NCBI RefSeq assembly: GCF_019056395.1
Contig: NZ_CP077639.1
Location: 2,482,001 to 2,546,000 of the forward strand
DNA from: Terribacillus sp. DMT04
Lineage (GTDB): Bacteria > Bacillota > Bacilli > Bacillales > Amphibacillaceae
Length of the DNA: 64,000 nucleotides
Reading direction: 5' to 3'
Shown piece by piece: positions 36,681 through 45,958 of the stretch. A program made the position numbers and the translations under genes. Numbering within the stretch: the first letter of the stretch is position 1; every line of letters starts with the position of its first letter. Under the pieces are notes generated by a model, which ran no database searches, was not told where the DNA came from, and saw only the letters and a list, made by a program, of their open reading frames with translations.

Positions 36681-38071
36681 AATTTGCTCGCTCGGCGGTT
36701 CATCTTTTGAATTGCTTGAACGGCTTGATCCATCGCTGTGCTTCTTCCTTCATGAAAAAAGACTACTTCCCCTGTCGGATCTGCAGGACTGCGGCCAGCT
36801 CGGCCGGCTATTTGCACAAGTGCTGCTTCATCGAACACCTCATGCGCGGCATCTACAATTGCCACATCAACAGACGGGAATGTGACACCGCGTTCCAGGA
36901 TAGTAGTCGTTAAGATGATGGCAATTTCTCGATTCCGGAAGGCCTGAACCTTCTCCTCTCTTTCTTTATCGGCAGCATGTACCGTCCTGATAAGCGTTTC
37001 TGCTGTATTTTTTGATAGGATTTTTTTAGCAAAGGGTTGTAATGCTAGGATAGCATCCTTCTGCAGATTATCAGCAAGTGCAACCGTCGGCAAAAACAGA
37101 AGCAGCTGACGTGTTGGATTTTTACGTTTTTGCAGCCACTTAAGCAACTGTTTCGGCAAAAGTCCCTGCTTCAGTTTCTTGTGTAACCCAAAGCAAATTT
37201 TAGAAGACGGTACGGGAAGCGGCTGACCGTGGAAGCGCAGCGGAACAAACACAGATGGCAGCGTTTTGGCTTTTATGGCCCGCTTTTCTTTTTTTCGAGG
37301 AGTTGCGGTGAGAAAAATAGAGGCACATACTGTTTTCTTTGCTTTATCAGAGGCAAAGTGAAGCATAGCTTCAGCATGGTAAGGAAAGGCGTCAATTTCA
37401 TCGATGATAAGCACATCAAAGGCTTGGTAAAAACGAAGCAGCTGGTGGGTTGTAGCTAAAATAAGCTGACCATCTCCCGTTTTATCCAGGCTGCCGCTGT
37501 ATAAAGCCTGCATCGTAACAGTGGGAAAAGCTTCACGAAAGCGCGGCAGCAATTCCCGTACTACATCGGCACGCGGTGTTGCCAAACAGACGCGTTTGCC
37601 TTGCTGGAGGGCACTTGTGATACCTTGGAAAAGCATTTCGGTTTTACCTGCACCGCAAACAGCATGCGTTAATAATCTTTTATTCTGCTGGATCGCCTGA
37701 TCAATCGCATCTGCTGCGACTTGCTGATGCACAGTCAGCTCCCCGTCCCAAGCACAAGGAGCAGCATGAGTTGGCCATTCCGGTTCAGGTCCTGCCCATT
37801 CATAAAGCTGCTCACAGGCACTGACTCTGCCCATTAGAATACAGTTTCGGCAATATAAATGAGTTTGGTTACATTTTTGACAGGTAATGCTTTGCAGGTG
37901 CGCGTCACTAGCATTACAGCGGCTGCAGTATGAGTGTCCTTTTTCGTTACGGATACCGGGGATTTTCTTGAAAAAGCGCTGGTGAAGCGCCTGTTCAAAG
38001 AGAGGGGATGGGAGAGGGATTTCACGGCGCAATAGCCTTTTCCCGCTATAGCGCTTTGGATCAATTTCCAT
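36677..38071 (-). CDS. comFA: Competence DNA-uptake ATPase ComFA
   Basis: DEAD-box-type translocase that pulls transforming DNA through ComEC. 464 aa. N-terminal four-cysteine zinc site (CSRCNAS and CQKCN, CRNC), Walker A CGAGKTEM, Walker B IIDEIDAFPY, and helicase motif VI QIAGRAGRSPADP. SD aaaggag precedes the ATG. It begins after the degV terminator, so its own competence-controlled promoter must lie in the roughly 50 bp between. Confidence 0.95.
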   Translation of the reverse strand: MEIDPKRYSGKRLLRREIPLPSPLFEQALHQRFFKKIPGIRNEKGHSYCSRCNASDAHLQSITCQKCNQTHLYCRNCILMGRVSACEQLYEWAGPEPEWPTHAAPCAWDGELTVHQQVAADAIDQAIQQNKRLLTHAVCGAGKTEMLFQGITSALQQGKRVCLATPRADVVRELLPRFREAFPTVTMQALYSGSLDKTGDGQLILATTHQLLRFYQAFDVLIIDEIDAFPYHAEAMLHFASDKAKKTVCASIFLTATPRKKEKRAIKAKTLPSVFVPLRFHGQPLPVPSSKICFGLHKKLKQGLLPKQLLKWLQKRKNPTRQLLLFLPTVALADNLQKDAILALQPFAKKILSKNTAETLIRTVHAADKEREEKVQAFRNREIAIILTTTILERGVTFPSVDVAIVDAAHEVFDEAALVQIAGRAGRSPADPTGEVVFFHEGRSTAMDQAVQAIQKMNRRASKL

Positions 38072-38088
38072 ATAACTGCTCCTTTCTT

Positions 38089-38120
38089 ATTAAAAAAAGG
38101 GAAGATATACTCTTCCCTTT
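38089..38120 (-). terminator. Terminator of degV
   Basis: On the minus strand aaagggaaga/tcttccctttt, a short loop, then a run of T. The degV stop is part of the 5' arm. Confidence 0.85.
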
Positions 38121-38962
38121 TACACTTTATACCATGTCAGACCAATGGCACCTTCTCCAAGATGGGTACCGATGACTGGGCCAAAATAAGATACATCTAT
38201 TTCGGAGTTTGGATATTCTGCCTGCATCTCTGCTCGAAGTGCTTCCGCTTCTTCGGGACGATTGGCATGAATAAAACAAGCTCTCATTTTGTCTCCGCTT
38301 GCAGCTTGTTCAGCGAATAAAGACTTGATTCGGCTAAGTGCTTTTTTCTTGGTGCGAATCTTTTCAAATGGGACAATCACTTTATCTTCAAAATGAAGCA
38401 CTGGCTTCACTTGAAGCAAACTGCCGATAAGCGCTTGGGCACCATTCAAACGGCCTCCACGCTGCAAGTTGGATAAATCGTCCACCATAAAGTAAGCAAT
38501 CATCGTTTGTTTCATCTCATCGAGACGTTCCAGAATTGCTTCAACAGATGCGCCTTGTTTTGCCATTTGCGCAGCTTCCATTGCATAATACGCTTGCGGC
38601 ATACAGCTCAATTCCGAATCATACGCATACACATCAATTCCTTCGACCATATCATCAGCCGCTACCATCGATTGGTATGTTCCGCTAATACCGCTGGAAA
38701 GGTGAATACTGATCACAGCATCATATGTTTTGCTCAGTTCCTCCAGCTTTTCAATCACTTTCCCTACAACTGGCTGCGACGTCTTCGGCAAGCTTTTCTG
38801 CTGTTTGATTTTCTCATAAAATTCAGCAGTACTAATATCAACTTCTTCCTCATACGTTGCATCGTCAAAGACGACCTGCAATGGAATCATATGTATATCA
38901 AAAGCTTCTCGCTGTTCTGGCGTAAGATATGCTGTACTATCAGTCATGACAGCAATTTTCAT
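38120..38962 (-). CDS. degV: DegV family fatty-acid-binding protein
   Basis: Binds a fatty acid between two alpha/beta domains; FakB-type members present it to the FakA kinase. 280 aa. N-terminal IAVMTDSTAYLTPEQ and the Ser/Thr motif TSQPVVGKVIE, with IHLSSGISGTYQS contacting the carboxylate. Same position as B. subtilis yviA/degV between degU and comFA. Which fatty acid it binds cannot be read from sequence. Confidence 0.93.
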   Translation of the reverse strand: MKIAVMTDSTAYLTPEQREAFDIHMIPLQVVFDDATYEEEVDISTAEFYEKIKQQKSLPKTSQPVVGKVIEKLEELSKTYDAVISIHLSSGISGTYQSMVAADDMVEGIDVYAYDSELSCMPQAYYAMEAAQMAKQGASVEAILERLDEMKQTMIAYFMVDDLSNLQRGGRLNGAQALIGSLLQVKPVLHFEDKVIVPFEKIRTKKKALSRIKSLFAEQAASGDKMRACFIHANRPEEAEALRAEMQAEYPNSEIDVSYFGPVIGTHLGEGAIGLTWYKV

Positions 38963-39392
38963 ACTTATCGGTCTCCCTTACATTTTTTCATTCTTTCTTT
39001 TCATCTTACCTTATGCATGCCCTTTTTGCATCTATCTGATGACCAATTCATTCTCTGCAAGCCGTGTATTTTTTGGATTTTTCTACAGGAAATGCGCGAT
39101 CTTACGTCTATTCTGTTGTAAAAAAGAGAAAAGACTCTGGGACTAAACAAGATTCATGCTTCCCAAAAACGAATGATCACCACAATCATACTTTTTTATG
39201 CAGTCCTCTGATAGTAGCTGCCTTTCCAACTCTAGCGGTCATAATTGGACGAGAACAGCTTCTAAAGTAGACACCGACAAGAAAATCGCTTTGTATCTTC
39301 GAGTTTCCGTTAACACTAATGAAGGTTTCCCACACACAATCAGCGCAGGAAAGCGGAGTGTATTTCCGAAGCGGCGCTCTCATTTCAAAAGC
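38963..39392. other. Long gene-free stretch between degV and degU
   Basis: About 430 bp with no convincing gene on either strand. Short open frames end quickly and lack ribosome sites. The piece around 39120-39390 reads like protein debris in several frames and is less AT-rich than the first half, so it may be the remnant of an interspersed repeat or a dead gene. Not resolved. Confidence 0.35.
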
Positions 39393-39440
39393 AAAAAATC
39401 CAAACAATACTGCAATCAACAGCAGTTGTTTGGATTTTTA
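39393..39440 (-). terminator. Terminator of degU
   Basis: Inverted repeat aatccaaacaa/ttgtttggatt, extended by ctgc/gcag, flanked by A and T runs. It can work on both strands. Confidence 0.85.
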
Positions 39441-39477
39441 TCCAACTTAAACAGTTATGTCTAAGCCTCTTCCCATT

Positions 39478-40158
39478 TTATAAAACTTCAACCCAGCCGT
39501 TGCGAATTGCCGTTACAACTGCCTGCGTACGGTCGTTTACGTTCATTTTCTGCAAAATATTACTCACATGGTTTTTGACTGTTTTTTCGCTAATATATAA
39601 AGATTCCGCTACGCCGCGGTTGCTCTTGCCATCTGCAAGCAGCTGCAGCACTTCACATTCTCTGCGTGTAAGCAAATGCAGCGGACGGCGATGCTCGCCA
39701 ATTTTACTGGAGATAGAAGAGTTGTTTTCCTCTGCTAAGCGACGGTATTCTTTTACAAGGTTATGTGTTACTTTCGGGTGCAGATAAGATCCGCCTTCAC
39801 TTACAACCTTAATCGCATCAATCAAAGAATCCGCATCCATTTCTTTCAGCAAATAACCTTGTGCTCCTGTTTTCAAAGCATGTGTGACGTAGTTTTCATC
39901 ATCATGGATAGAAAGGATAATAACATTAATATCCGGTCGGTGCTTGATGAGATCTGCTGTTGCTTGTACACCGTTTGTAGTAGGCATGTTGATGTCCATT
40001 AGCACGACATCAGGATTGTATTTCTCGACGAGTTCAAGTGCCTCTGAACCGTCATCCCCCTCTGCGACAACCTGGAAAGCTGGTTCGAACTCGAGAATAC
40101 GCTTTACTCCCTCTCGAAATAGCTTGTGGTCATCAATCAATAATATCCCAGTACTCAT
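39478..40158 (-). CDS. degU: Two-component response regulator DegU
   Basis: Controls exoenzymes, competence and motility according to its phosphorylation by DegS. 226 aa: receiver domain with phosphoacceptor D55 in VVLMDINMP and a LuxR-type helix-turn-helix at the C-terminus ([34 protein letters not shown]). The ATG at 40158 has AGGAGG upstream; an earlier start lacks one. 167 bp downstream of degS. Confidence 0.97.
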   Translation of the reverse strand: MSTGILLIDDHKLFREGVKRILEFEPAFQVVAEGDDGSEALELVEKYNPDVVLMDINMPTTNGVQATADLIKHRPDINVIILSIHDDENYVTHALKTGAQGYLLKEMDADSLIDAIKVVSEGGSYLHPKVTHNLVKEYRRLAEENNSSISSKIGEHRRPLHLLTRRECEVLQLLADGKSNRGVAESLYISEKTVKNHVSNILQKMNVNDRTQAVVTAIRNGWVEVL

Positions 40159-40325
40159 GTGGTTTGCTCCTCCTACAAGTTCATGTCTTTTTTCTTTTAA
40201 CTGCATGTTTAAAATTGTTTAAAGTATTAATTGTTTAAAATAAGTCCGTTAACCAGTCTCGCGTATTGGATGACGTTAGTGACATGCTTCTAATTATAAG
40301 CATAATTACCTGTTTCCTGCCACTC

Positions 40326-41465
40326 TTATCCGTCTGCGAGCGGGACTTTGATCAAAACGCGAGTGCCTTTCCCGACTTCGGTATAAAAATTAATGGATCC
40401 ATCGAGCATTTCCACTCGTTCCCGCATTCCAATAATGCCGAATGAATTCTCTTTCTTCTGGGTGATATCAAAGCCTCTTCCATCATCGATGATACTGATG
40501 ACGACGAGTTCCTGCATCACTTCTAAGCGAACTTTAATTGTTGTGGGTTCGGCATGTTTAACAGCATTTTGGACCGCTTCTTGCGTCAAACGGAACAGCG
40601 CCACCTCGTACTTCGGATCCAAACGCTTATCTGCTTTCAGAGCGGTAAACTCAATGTGAATATTATTAAATTCCTCAATATTGTTCAAATATTTTTTGAT
40701 GGTAGGCAAAAGTCCAAGATCATCAAGCGCCATTGGACGAAGATCATAAATGATACGGCGAACCTCATATAGTGAGCTGCGGACCATTTTACGCATATTC
40801 TGAATCTCCAGCAGCGCCTCTTCCGTGCTCCTTTCGCGAAATGTCCGATCAACCAGCTCAGATCGAAGCAAGATATTGGCTAGCATCTGTGCCGGACCAT
40901 CATGCATTTCTCTGGAAAGGCGGCGCCGCTCTTCCTCTTGTGCTTCAATAATTTTCAATCCAAATTCCTGCTTCTCTTTCGCATCATGAATCAGCTGGGA
41001 AACTTGTTTGAAGTCATCATTCAGATAGTTGAGAACAACACTGATTTTGCCGACAAGTCCTTCGGCGCGCTTCATTTTCAATTCCAGGCTTTGCAGCCGT
41101 CGATGCATTTCATCGCGCCGCTCTCGGAGAAATTTTTCCTTCTCACGAGACATCCGAAGCTCACTTTGCAGTTTATGCGTCTGCTCGTATACTTCACGGA
41201 TTTCCTCTTCTGAATAGCGGTCAAAATCGCGGCTCACATCAGACAGACGCATCTTGGAATAGCGGACCTTCTGTTCGAGCTGATCGCCTACTTTAATGAT
41301 GTCAGCCACTTTTTCCTTTGTGAGCTGCAAATCAGCAAGAAGCTGTTCATACTCTATGCGCGATTCTTCTCCTATGTAAAAAATCTCATCCTTGCTATTC
41401 TCGACAGCTTCCACCATTTCACTAATGATGGAATCGAGCGCTTTGTCTTCGATTTTTTTTGCCAT
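40326..41465 (-). CDS. degS: Two-component sensor kinase DegS
   Basis: Cytoplasmic histidine kinase of the HisKA_3 class. 379 aa. Long coiled-coil sensor region (about 35-175), phosphorylated H188 in SREMHDGPAQML, ATP-binding domain with DDGRGFD and SFGIIGMRERVEML. The ATG at 41465 follows ggtggag by nine bases; the TTG six codons earlier has no site. Divergent from yvyE. Confidence 0.96.
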   Translation of the reverse strand: MAKKIEDKALDSIISEMVEAVENSKDEIFYIGEESRIEYEQLLADLQLTKEKVADIIKVGDQLEQKVRYSKMRLSDVSRDFDRYSEEEIREVYEQTHKLQSELRMSREKEKFLRERRDEMHRRLQSLELKMKRAEGLVGKISVVLNYLNDDFKQVSQLIHDAKEKQEFGLKIIEAQEEERRRLSREMHDGPAQMLANILLRSELVDRTFRERSTEEALLEIQNMRKMVRSSLYEVRRIIYDLRPMALDDLGLLPTIKKYLNNIEEFNNIHIEFTALKADKRLDPKYEVALFRLTQEAVQNAVKHAEPTTIKVRLEVMQELVVISIIDDGRGFDITQKKENSFGIIGMRERVEMLDGSINFYTEVGKGTRVLIKVPLADG

Positions 41466-41608
41466 TTTTATTTTCTCCACCAATCTATTATGCTATATCA
41501 TTCGAATTACCTAACTGCTTTTGGGGGTTAACGGAATACTTTTCTGTGTAATTCGACACATTTTCTGCTATCTTTATATAATGAGTCCTCAAGGAGGTAA
41601 AACGCAAG

Positions 41609-42241
41609 ATGCTCACTACTTATTTTACCGTAAAAACGGAAGGCGCACACGAAATTGTCATCCAAAAATCCCGTTTTATTGGTCATGTAAAGCGTGTCGA
41701 GACGGAAGAAGAAGCCATCGCTTTTGTGCAAAAGATAAAAAAGGAACATAAAGATGCTACCCATAACTGCTCTGCTTACATGATTGGCGAGCATGATTTA
41801 ATTCAAAAAGCCAGTGACGATGGCGAACCGAGTGGTACTGCAGGTGTGCCTATATTAGAAGTTCTGAAGAAAAAAGGGCTGAAGGATACAGCTGTAGTGG
41901 TAACAAGGTATTTCGGCGGTATTAAACTTGGAACCGGCGGTCTTATCCGTGCTTATTCGGGTTCTGCCTCTCAATCGATTGATACAATCGGCGTAGTACA
42001 AAGGCAGCTCATGCAGCTAGCGGAGATTCATATCGATTACACATTACTTGGGAAAGTCGAGAATGATTTGCGACAGTCTGCTTATACATTGCAAAATATT
42101 GATTACGCCGACCGCGTTATTCTGCATACTGCAATGGAATCAGGCCAAGAGCAAGAGTTTGAAGCATATATAACCGATTTGACCAACGCCCAAGCTGAAA
42201 TCAAATTCGGCGGGCAAGAGTATGTAGAAAAAGATGTGTAA
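41609..42241 (+). CDS. yvyE: YigZ/IMPACT family protein YvyE
   Basis: 210 aa. UPF0029/IMPACT N-terminal domain with KSRFIGHVKRVETEEEA, SDDGEPSGTAGVPILE and the VTRYFGGIKLGTGGLIRAY signature, followed by a small ferredoxin-like C-terminal domain. Molecular role in bacteria is unsettled; related proteins affect translation control in eukaryotes. SD aaggagg lies before the ATG. Same place, next to degS, as in B. subtilis. Confidence 0.93.
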   Translation: MLTTYFTVKTEGAHEIVIQKSRFIGHVKRVETEEEAIAFVQKIKKEHKDATHNCSAYMIGEHDLIQKASDDGEPSGTAGVPILEVLKKKGLKDTAVVVTRYFGGIKLGTGGLIRAYSGSASQSIDTIGVVQRQLMQLAEIHIDYTLLGKVENDLRQSAYTLQNIDYADRVILHTAMESGQEQEFEAYITDLTNAQAEIKFGGQEYVEKDV

Positions 42242-42271
42242 ACGTCGTCGGACGTCTGCACATCTTTTTTT
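42233..42271. terminator. Bidirectional terminator between yvyE and nagB
   Basis: The stem gatgtg...acgtc/gacgt...cacatc is followed by seven T on the plus strand and by five T on the minus strand. The 5' arm includes the yvyE stop. Confidence 0.85.
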
Positions 42272-42299
42272 CGACAAAAATTATTCCCCGGGAAATTTA

Positions 42300-43055
42300 T
42301 CAGTTCCCAGCTTGATAATCAGCAGCTTTTAACCCGCTCAAAGCTCCTTGATCCGCTATAACCGTTACATTCGGATGTTCCTTAAGGATTGAAGCCGGAA
42401 ATGCTTCCGTTACATCCCCATATACAAGTCGTTCCAATACCGCGGCTTTTTGTTCGCCAGCTACAAGCAGCAGCACTTCTTTGCTTTCCATAATGTTTTG
42501 AATCCCCATTGTAATAGCATGTGTCGGTACAGCATCCAAGTTGGGAAAGAATCGAGCATTTGCTTCCCTTGTTGTTTTGTCGAGTTCAACGACATGCGTC
42601 CGCTGCTCAAAAGGTGTGTGTGGTTCGTTAAAACCGATATGCCCGTTCAGTCCGATTCCAATCACCTGCAAATCAATTCCGCCAGCAGAAGTTATTTGCT
42701 GTTCATACGTTGCGCAAGCTGCATCTAAATTTGCTGTCTCACCATTCGGAAGATGCGCTGCCGTTTCCGGCAAATCGACTTGGCTGAACAAATGCTGATT
42801 CATATAATAAGCATAACTATTCGCATCGCTCGGATGAATGCCAACATACTCATCCAAGTTAAAAGTCGTCGCTTTTGCCATAGAAAACCGTTTTTCTTTG
42901 TAAGCCGCAACTAAAGCTTCGTACAAACCGACTGGTGTTGAACCAGTTGCAAGCCCAAGTACTGCTTCGGGCTTATGAGAAAGTTTTGTAATAATCTTTT
43001 TAGCTGCCATTTGGCTTAATTCTTTATAATCTTGTGCTTTTTCCATAGTGAGCAT
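42300..43055 (-). CDS. nagB: Glucosamine-6-phosphate deaminase
   Basis: Converts GlcN-6-P to fructose-6-P and ammonia. 251 aa. LGLATGSTPVGLYEAL near the N-terminus, active-site segment FNLDEYVGI and GIGLNGHIGFNEP. The ATG at 43055 is eight bases after AAGGAG and two bases after the nagA stop; the longer frame overlaps nagA. No NagR/YvoA regulator gene follows, unlike B. subtilis. Confidence 0.96.
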   Translation of the reverse strand: MLTMEKAQDYKELSQMAAKKIITKLSHKPEAVLGLATGSTPVGLYEALVAAYKEKRFSMAKATTFNLDEYVGIHPSDANSYAYYMNQHLFSQVDLPETAAHLPNGETANLDAACATYEQQITSAGGIDLQVIGIGLNGHIGFNEPHTPFEQRTHVVELDKTTREANARFFPNLDAVPTHAITMGIQNIMESKEVLLLVAGEQKAAVLERLVYGDVTEAFPASILKEHPNVTVIADQGALSGLKAADYQAGN

Positions 43056-43057
43056 TG

Positions 43058-44215
43058 TCATTTCTCCTTCTGATAAGCCAATTTTCCTCTGCAATAGGTT
43101 GCCTGTAATGCCAGCTCGTCATCCAGCAGTACAATATCCGCATCCTTCCCAACCTCAAGAGAACCTTTTCGCGCATAAATGCCAAATTGTTTTGCCGGAT
43201 TTTCAGCTGTCATCTTCACGATATCCGCAACTGACGCACCTGCAAAGTCAGCCATATTTCGAATTGCATCCTTCATTTGCAGCATACTGCCCGCGAGCGT
43301 TCCATCAGGCAAGAGCGCTTTGCCATCTGCCACGGTTACAGCTTGTCCGCCCAGATCATACGTGCCATCTTCCAGGCCTTTTCCTCGTAACGAATCTGTA
43401 ATAAGCAGCAATCTATCTGCACCGACATTTTGGTAAATTAAGCGTAGCATCTCTGGTGCAACGTGAATGCCGTCAGCGATAAGCTCACAAGTTAACGAAG
43501 TAAGCAGAAATCCTGCTCCTACCGCTCCAATATCACGATGATGAATGCCATTCATTTGATTGCACAAATGCGTCAGCTGACTAACGCCATGCACAGAAGC
43601 TTCTTTTATTTCTTCAAAAGAGCTGTCTGTGTGCCCTGCCGTAGCAATAACATTTTCTGAAGCCAGTTTTTTTGTAAGCTGGTAGTTGTCGTCACGTTCC
43701 GGTGCCAATGTCACAACTTTGATCTTACCTCCCGCTGTTTCTTGCCAGTTAGAAAACAGCGTCGTATCAGGTTTTTGAATATGCTGCAGCGGTTGTGCGC
43801 CAGCTTTTCTTTCGTTCACAAATGGACCTTCTAAGTGCACACCAATCAATTCAGCCTCACCTTGCTTGTTCTGGAACAAGCGCACCTGTTCCAAGGCAGA
43901 TGTGATAGCTGATTGACTTTGGGTAATTGTTGTAGCTAAGAAGGTTGTTGTACCTTCATTCGGCAGCCATGCTGCTATTCTATGCAAGCTTTCCTGCGTG
44001 GCATCCATTGTATCGGCACCCGCCGCTCCATGAATATGCCCATCAATAAATCCCGGTAATGCCAAGCGGTGCTCTCCATCCACTTCTTGCGCATATTCCA
44101 TAGCAGGATTCTTTTCGCCTATCTCTACTATTTCCCCATTTGCTATACCGATATAACCGTCAATGATGTGATTAGGTGTGCAAATACGGATATTCCGAAG
44201 CAATATGTCACCCAT
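43058..44215 (-). CDS. nagA: N-acetylglucosamine-6-phosphate deacetylase
   Basis: Removes the acetyl group from GlcNAc-6-P in amino-sugar and cell-wall recycling. 385 aa amidohydrolase. Metal-binding GFIDGHIHGAAGADTMD, a second site in GVHLEGPFVN, TAGHTDSSFE and the catalytic D in LLITDSLRG. First gene of nagA-nagB. Also the downstream step for GlcNAc-6-P made by MurQ in the murRQP-mupG operon. Confidence 0.96.
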   Translation of the reverse strand: MGDILLRNIRICTPNHIIDGYIGIANGEIVEIGEKNPAMEYAQEVDGEHRLALPGFIDGHIHGAAGADTMDATQESLHRIAAWLPNEGTTTFLATTITQSQSAITSALEQVRLFQNKQGEAELIGVHLEGPFVNERKAGAQPLQHIQKPDTTLFSNWQETAGGKIKVVTLAPERDDNYQLTKKLASENVIATAGHTDSSFEEIKEASVHGVSQLTHLCNQMNGIHHRDIGAVGAGFLLTSLTCELIADGIHVAPEMLRLIYQNVGADRLLLITDSLRGKGLEDGTYDLGGQAVTVADGKALLPDGTLAGSMLQMKDAIRNMADFAGASVADIVKMTAENPAKQFGIYARKGSLEVGKDADIVLLDDELALQATYCRGKLAYQKEK

Positions 44216-44310
44216 TTCCGTTTCCCTTCTTTCCTTATTATCATTTACAGCCTAGCATATTGCGAAAGAGAAAGAAACGAGAATGTAAACGCATACGCCA
44301 GCTTTGATAG

Positions 44311-44353
44311 ATAAATAAAAAGAGCAGCGCCGATTGTCGGTTCGCTGCTCTTT
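44311..44353. terminator. Terminator after the 46-aa gene, possibly bidirectional
   Basis: The 11-bp stem aaagagcagcg/cgctgctcttt is followed by T runs on both strands. Confidence 0.8.
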
Positions 44354-44493
44354 CAATTATGGCTCGCTGTTCGATATGATTGTAATTCTTGAATTAGCTT
44401 TGTCATCATGTCAGTTGTGTCGTTGATTTGCTGGTTCTCCGTTTGTGAGATTAATTTCACAAGGATATTCTTGTAGATTTCCTGCTCTTTCAC
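44353..44493 (-). CDS. Small helical protein of unknown function
   Basis: 46 aa. GTG start at 44493 with GAGGTGA five bases upstream. The longer frame begins with a TTG that has no ribosome site. Product starts VKEQEIYKNILVKLIS and is a single polar helix with no Cys or membrane segment. It has its own terminator. I do not recognise it. Confidence 0.55.
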   Translation of the reverse strand: MKEQEIYKNILVKLISQTENQQINDTTDMMTKLIQELQSYRTASHN

Positions 44494-44622
44494 TATGTCA
44501 CCTCGTTTGGTAATCGATACTATACGATATGTACGCAAACTGTATCGCGTTACACTTAGTGACTATACCACATTTCATGCAAGAAGATGTCCAAACTTGT
44601 AAAAATAAGCATATTGATGCAA

Positions 44623-45126
44623 TTAGGATTGTTTCCAGAAGAGATGGTACAAGTTTCTCCCGATAATCACCGCAATTAGCCCTGCACATGCACCGATCGT
44701 ATCAATTACTACATCCCCAACATAAGGTGTCCTGCCAGGCGTCAGGCTTTGGTGAAACTCATCAAAGCACGCATAAAGAACAGAAATAATTAGTGCCAGC
44801 TGCAGTGATAAGCGGTACTTAAAGCCAAACCCTTTATATAGTGCCGTGCACGCCAAAATGGCTAGAAAGAAATAAACAGTGAAATGAGCTCCTTTTCGGA
44901 TGAAGAACTCTACAAAGGAATAAATGCCCACTGCCTCCACACTAACTTCGTTTCCATGATAGGTAAACTGGATAGGTGACAAATAAGGCACAAGCGGACT
45001 CAAATCGATGTGAGAAGATAGCATCGGTTTGATATCCTGTTCCTGATAGGGGGTGGCGGAAAATAGGTAGATAATGATGATGCATGCCAGCGGCAGCAAC
45101 CCATAAACCCATTTTTTCATGCTCAT
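44623..45126 (-). CDS. VanZ family membrane protein
   Basis: 167 aa with four or five membrane helices. The VanZ core is clear: FIRKGAHFTVYFFLAIL, then YACFDEFHQSLTPGR and the YVGDVVIDTIGA segment. VanZ itself gives low-level teicoplanin resistance; most relatives have unknown roles in the envelope. Start at 45126 with GGAGGGG seven bases upstream. Divergent from the sortase gene. Confidence 0.9.
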   Translation of the reverse strand: MSMKKWVYGLLPLACIIIIYLFSATPYQEQDIKPMLSSHIDLSPLVPYLSPIQFTYHGNEVSVEAVGIYSFVEFFIRKGAHFTVYFFLAILACTALYKGFGFKYRLSLQLALIISVLYACFDEFHQSLTPGRTPYVGDVVIDTIGACAGLIAVIIGRNLYHLFWKQS

Positions 45127-45308
45127 TCGTTCCCCTCCCTTTTTTTGGATAAGATTAGATTATAGCATAATCAATTGCATAAGGGCAGTGTATCCTATGT
45201 GTCTGTTTACTAAACCTTTACACGAAACAGCTTTTCCACTGGAAATTAATTAGCTATAATATAGTTAGAAAAGCTAGCCAATCATGCTTGTACACTAAAG
45301 GAGAACTT

Positions 45309-45905
45309 ATGAAACGATTTGCTGTCATATTAGTCATTGCTGGACTGCTGTTAGTCGGATACGGAGGCTTTGAATGGTATACCACCTCCCAAGCGCAAAA
45401 AGAGTCCTTGTCAGCTGCTAAATCCATGCTGCATGAAGCACACGCGGCAGAAAAGCTCACTCCCGAGGAAGAGAAAGCGGAAGCAAGCACCTTTGAACCG
45501 GGTCAAGGCGATGTTGCAGGTGTTCTGCACGTCCCGAAGATCGATGCGGAATTACCCATTGTGGAAGGAACAGATGCCAACGACTTGGCGAAGGGAGTCG
45601 GCCATTATAAAGGAACGGCTTATCCACTTCAAAATGATCAGATTGTTTTATCGGGCCACCGCGATACAGTATTCCGCAATATGGGCGAAGTAAAAGTAGG
45701 CGATACATTCGTTGTCGAAATGCCATACGGTTCTTTTACCTATAAAGTTGAAAACACAAAAATTGTCGATAAAGACGATCTAACTGTTATTGTGCCAACT
45801 GCGCCTGATGAAGTATTGACAGTAACAACTTGCTATCCATTTTCATACGTAGGTGATGCACCAGAACGATTTGTCTGGACAGCAGTACCTGTAGAAACAG
45901 AATAA
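45309..45905 (+). CDS. Class D-like sortase
   Basis: Membrane-anchored transpeptidase that cleaves a sorting signal and links proteins to peptidoglycan. 198 aa. N-terminal signal anchor (about 5-22), a Glu-rich linker, then the sortase fold with H117 (LSGHRDT), C175 (TVTTCYPF) and R187 (APERFVW). The ATG at 45309 follows AAAGGAG. No gene with an LPxTG-type signal is present in the window, so the substrate is unknown. TATAAT lies about 55 bp before the start. Confidence 0.92.
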   Translation: MKRFAVILVIAGLLLVGYGGFEWYTTSQAQKESLSAAKSMLHEAHAAEKLTPEEEKAEASTFEPGQGDVAGVLHVPKIDAELPIVEGTDANDLAKGVGHYKGTAYPLQNDQIVLSGHRDTVFRNMGEVKVGDTFVVEMPYGSFTYKVENTKIVDKDDLTVIVPTAPDEVLTVTTCYPFSYVGDAPERFVWTAVPVETE

Positions 45906-45935
45906 ACCGAGCAGCCTCAGCTGTTCGGTTTTACG
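45905..45935 (+). terminator. Terminator of the sortase gene
   Basis: Stem aaccgagcagc/gctgttcggtt, short loop, then TTTTA. Confidence 0.7.
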
Positions 45936-45958
45936 TTTAGTTCTTGCACCCCTGCGAT

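Noticed and set aside
39186-39464. Overlapping ORFs on both strands in the degV-degU gap
   Set aside because: Neither has a ribosome site or recognisable domain; both run into the degU terminator hairpin, so they are treated as remnants.
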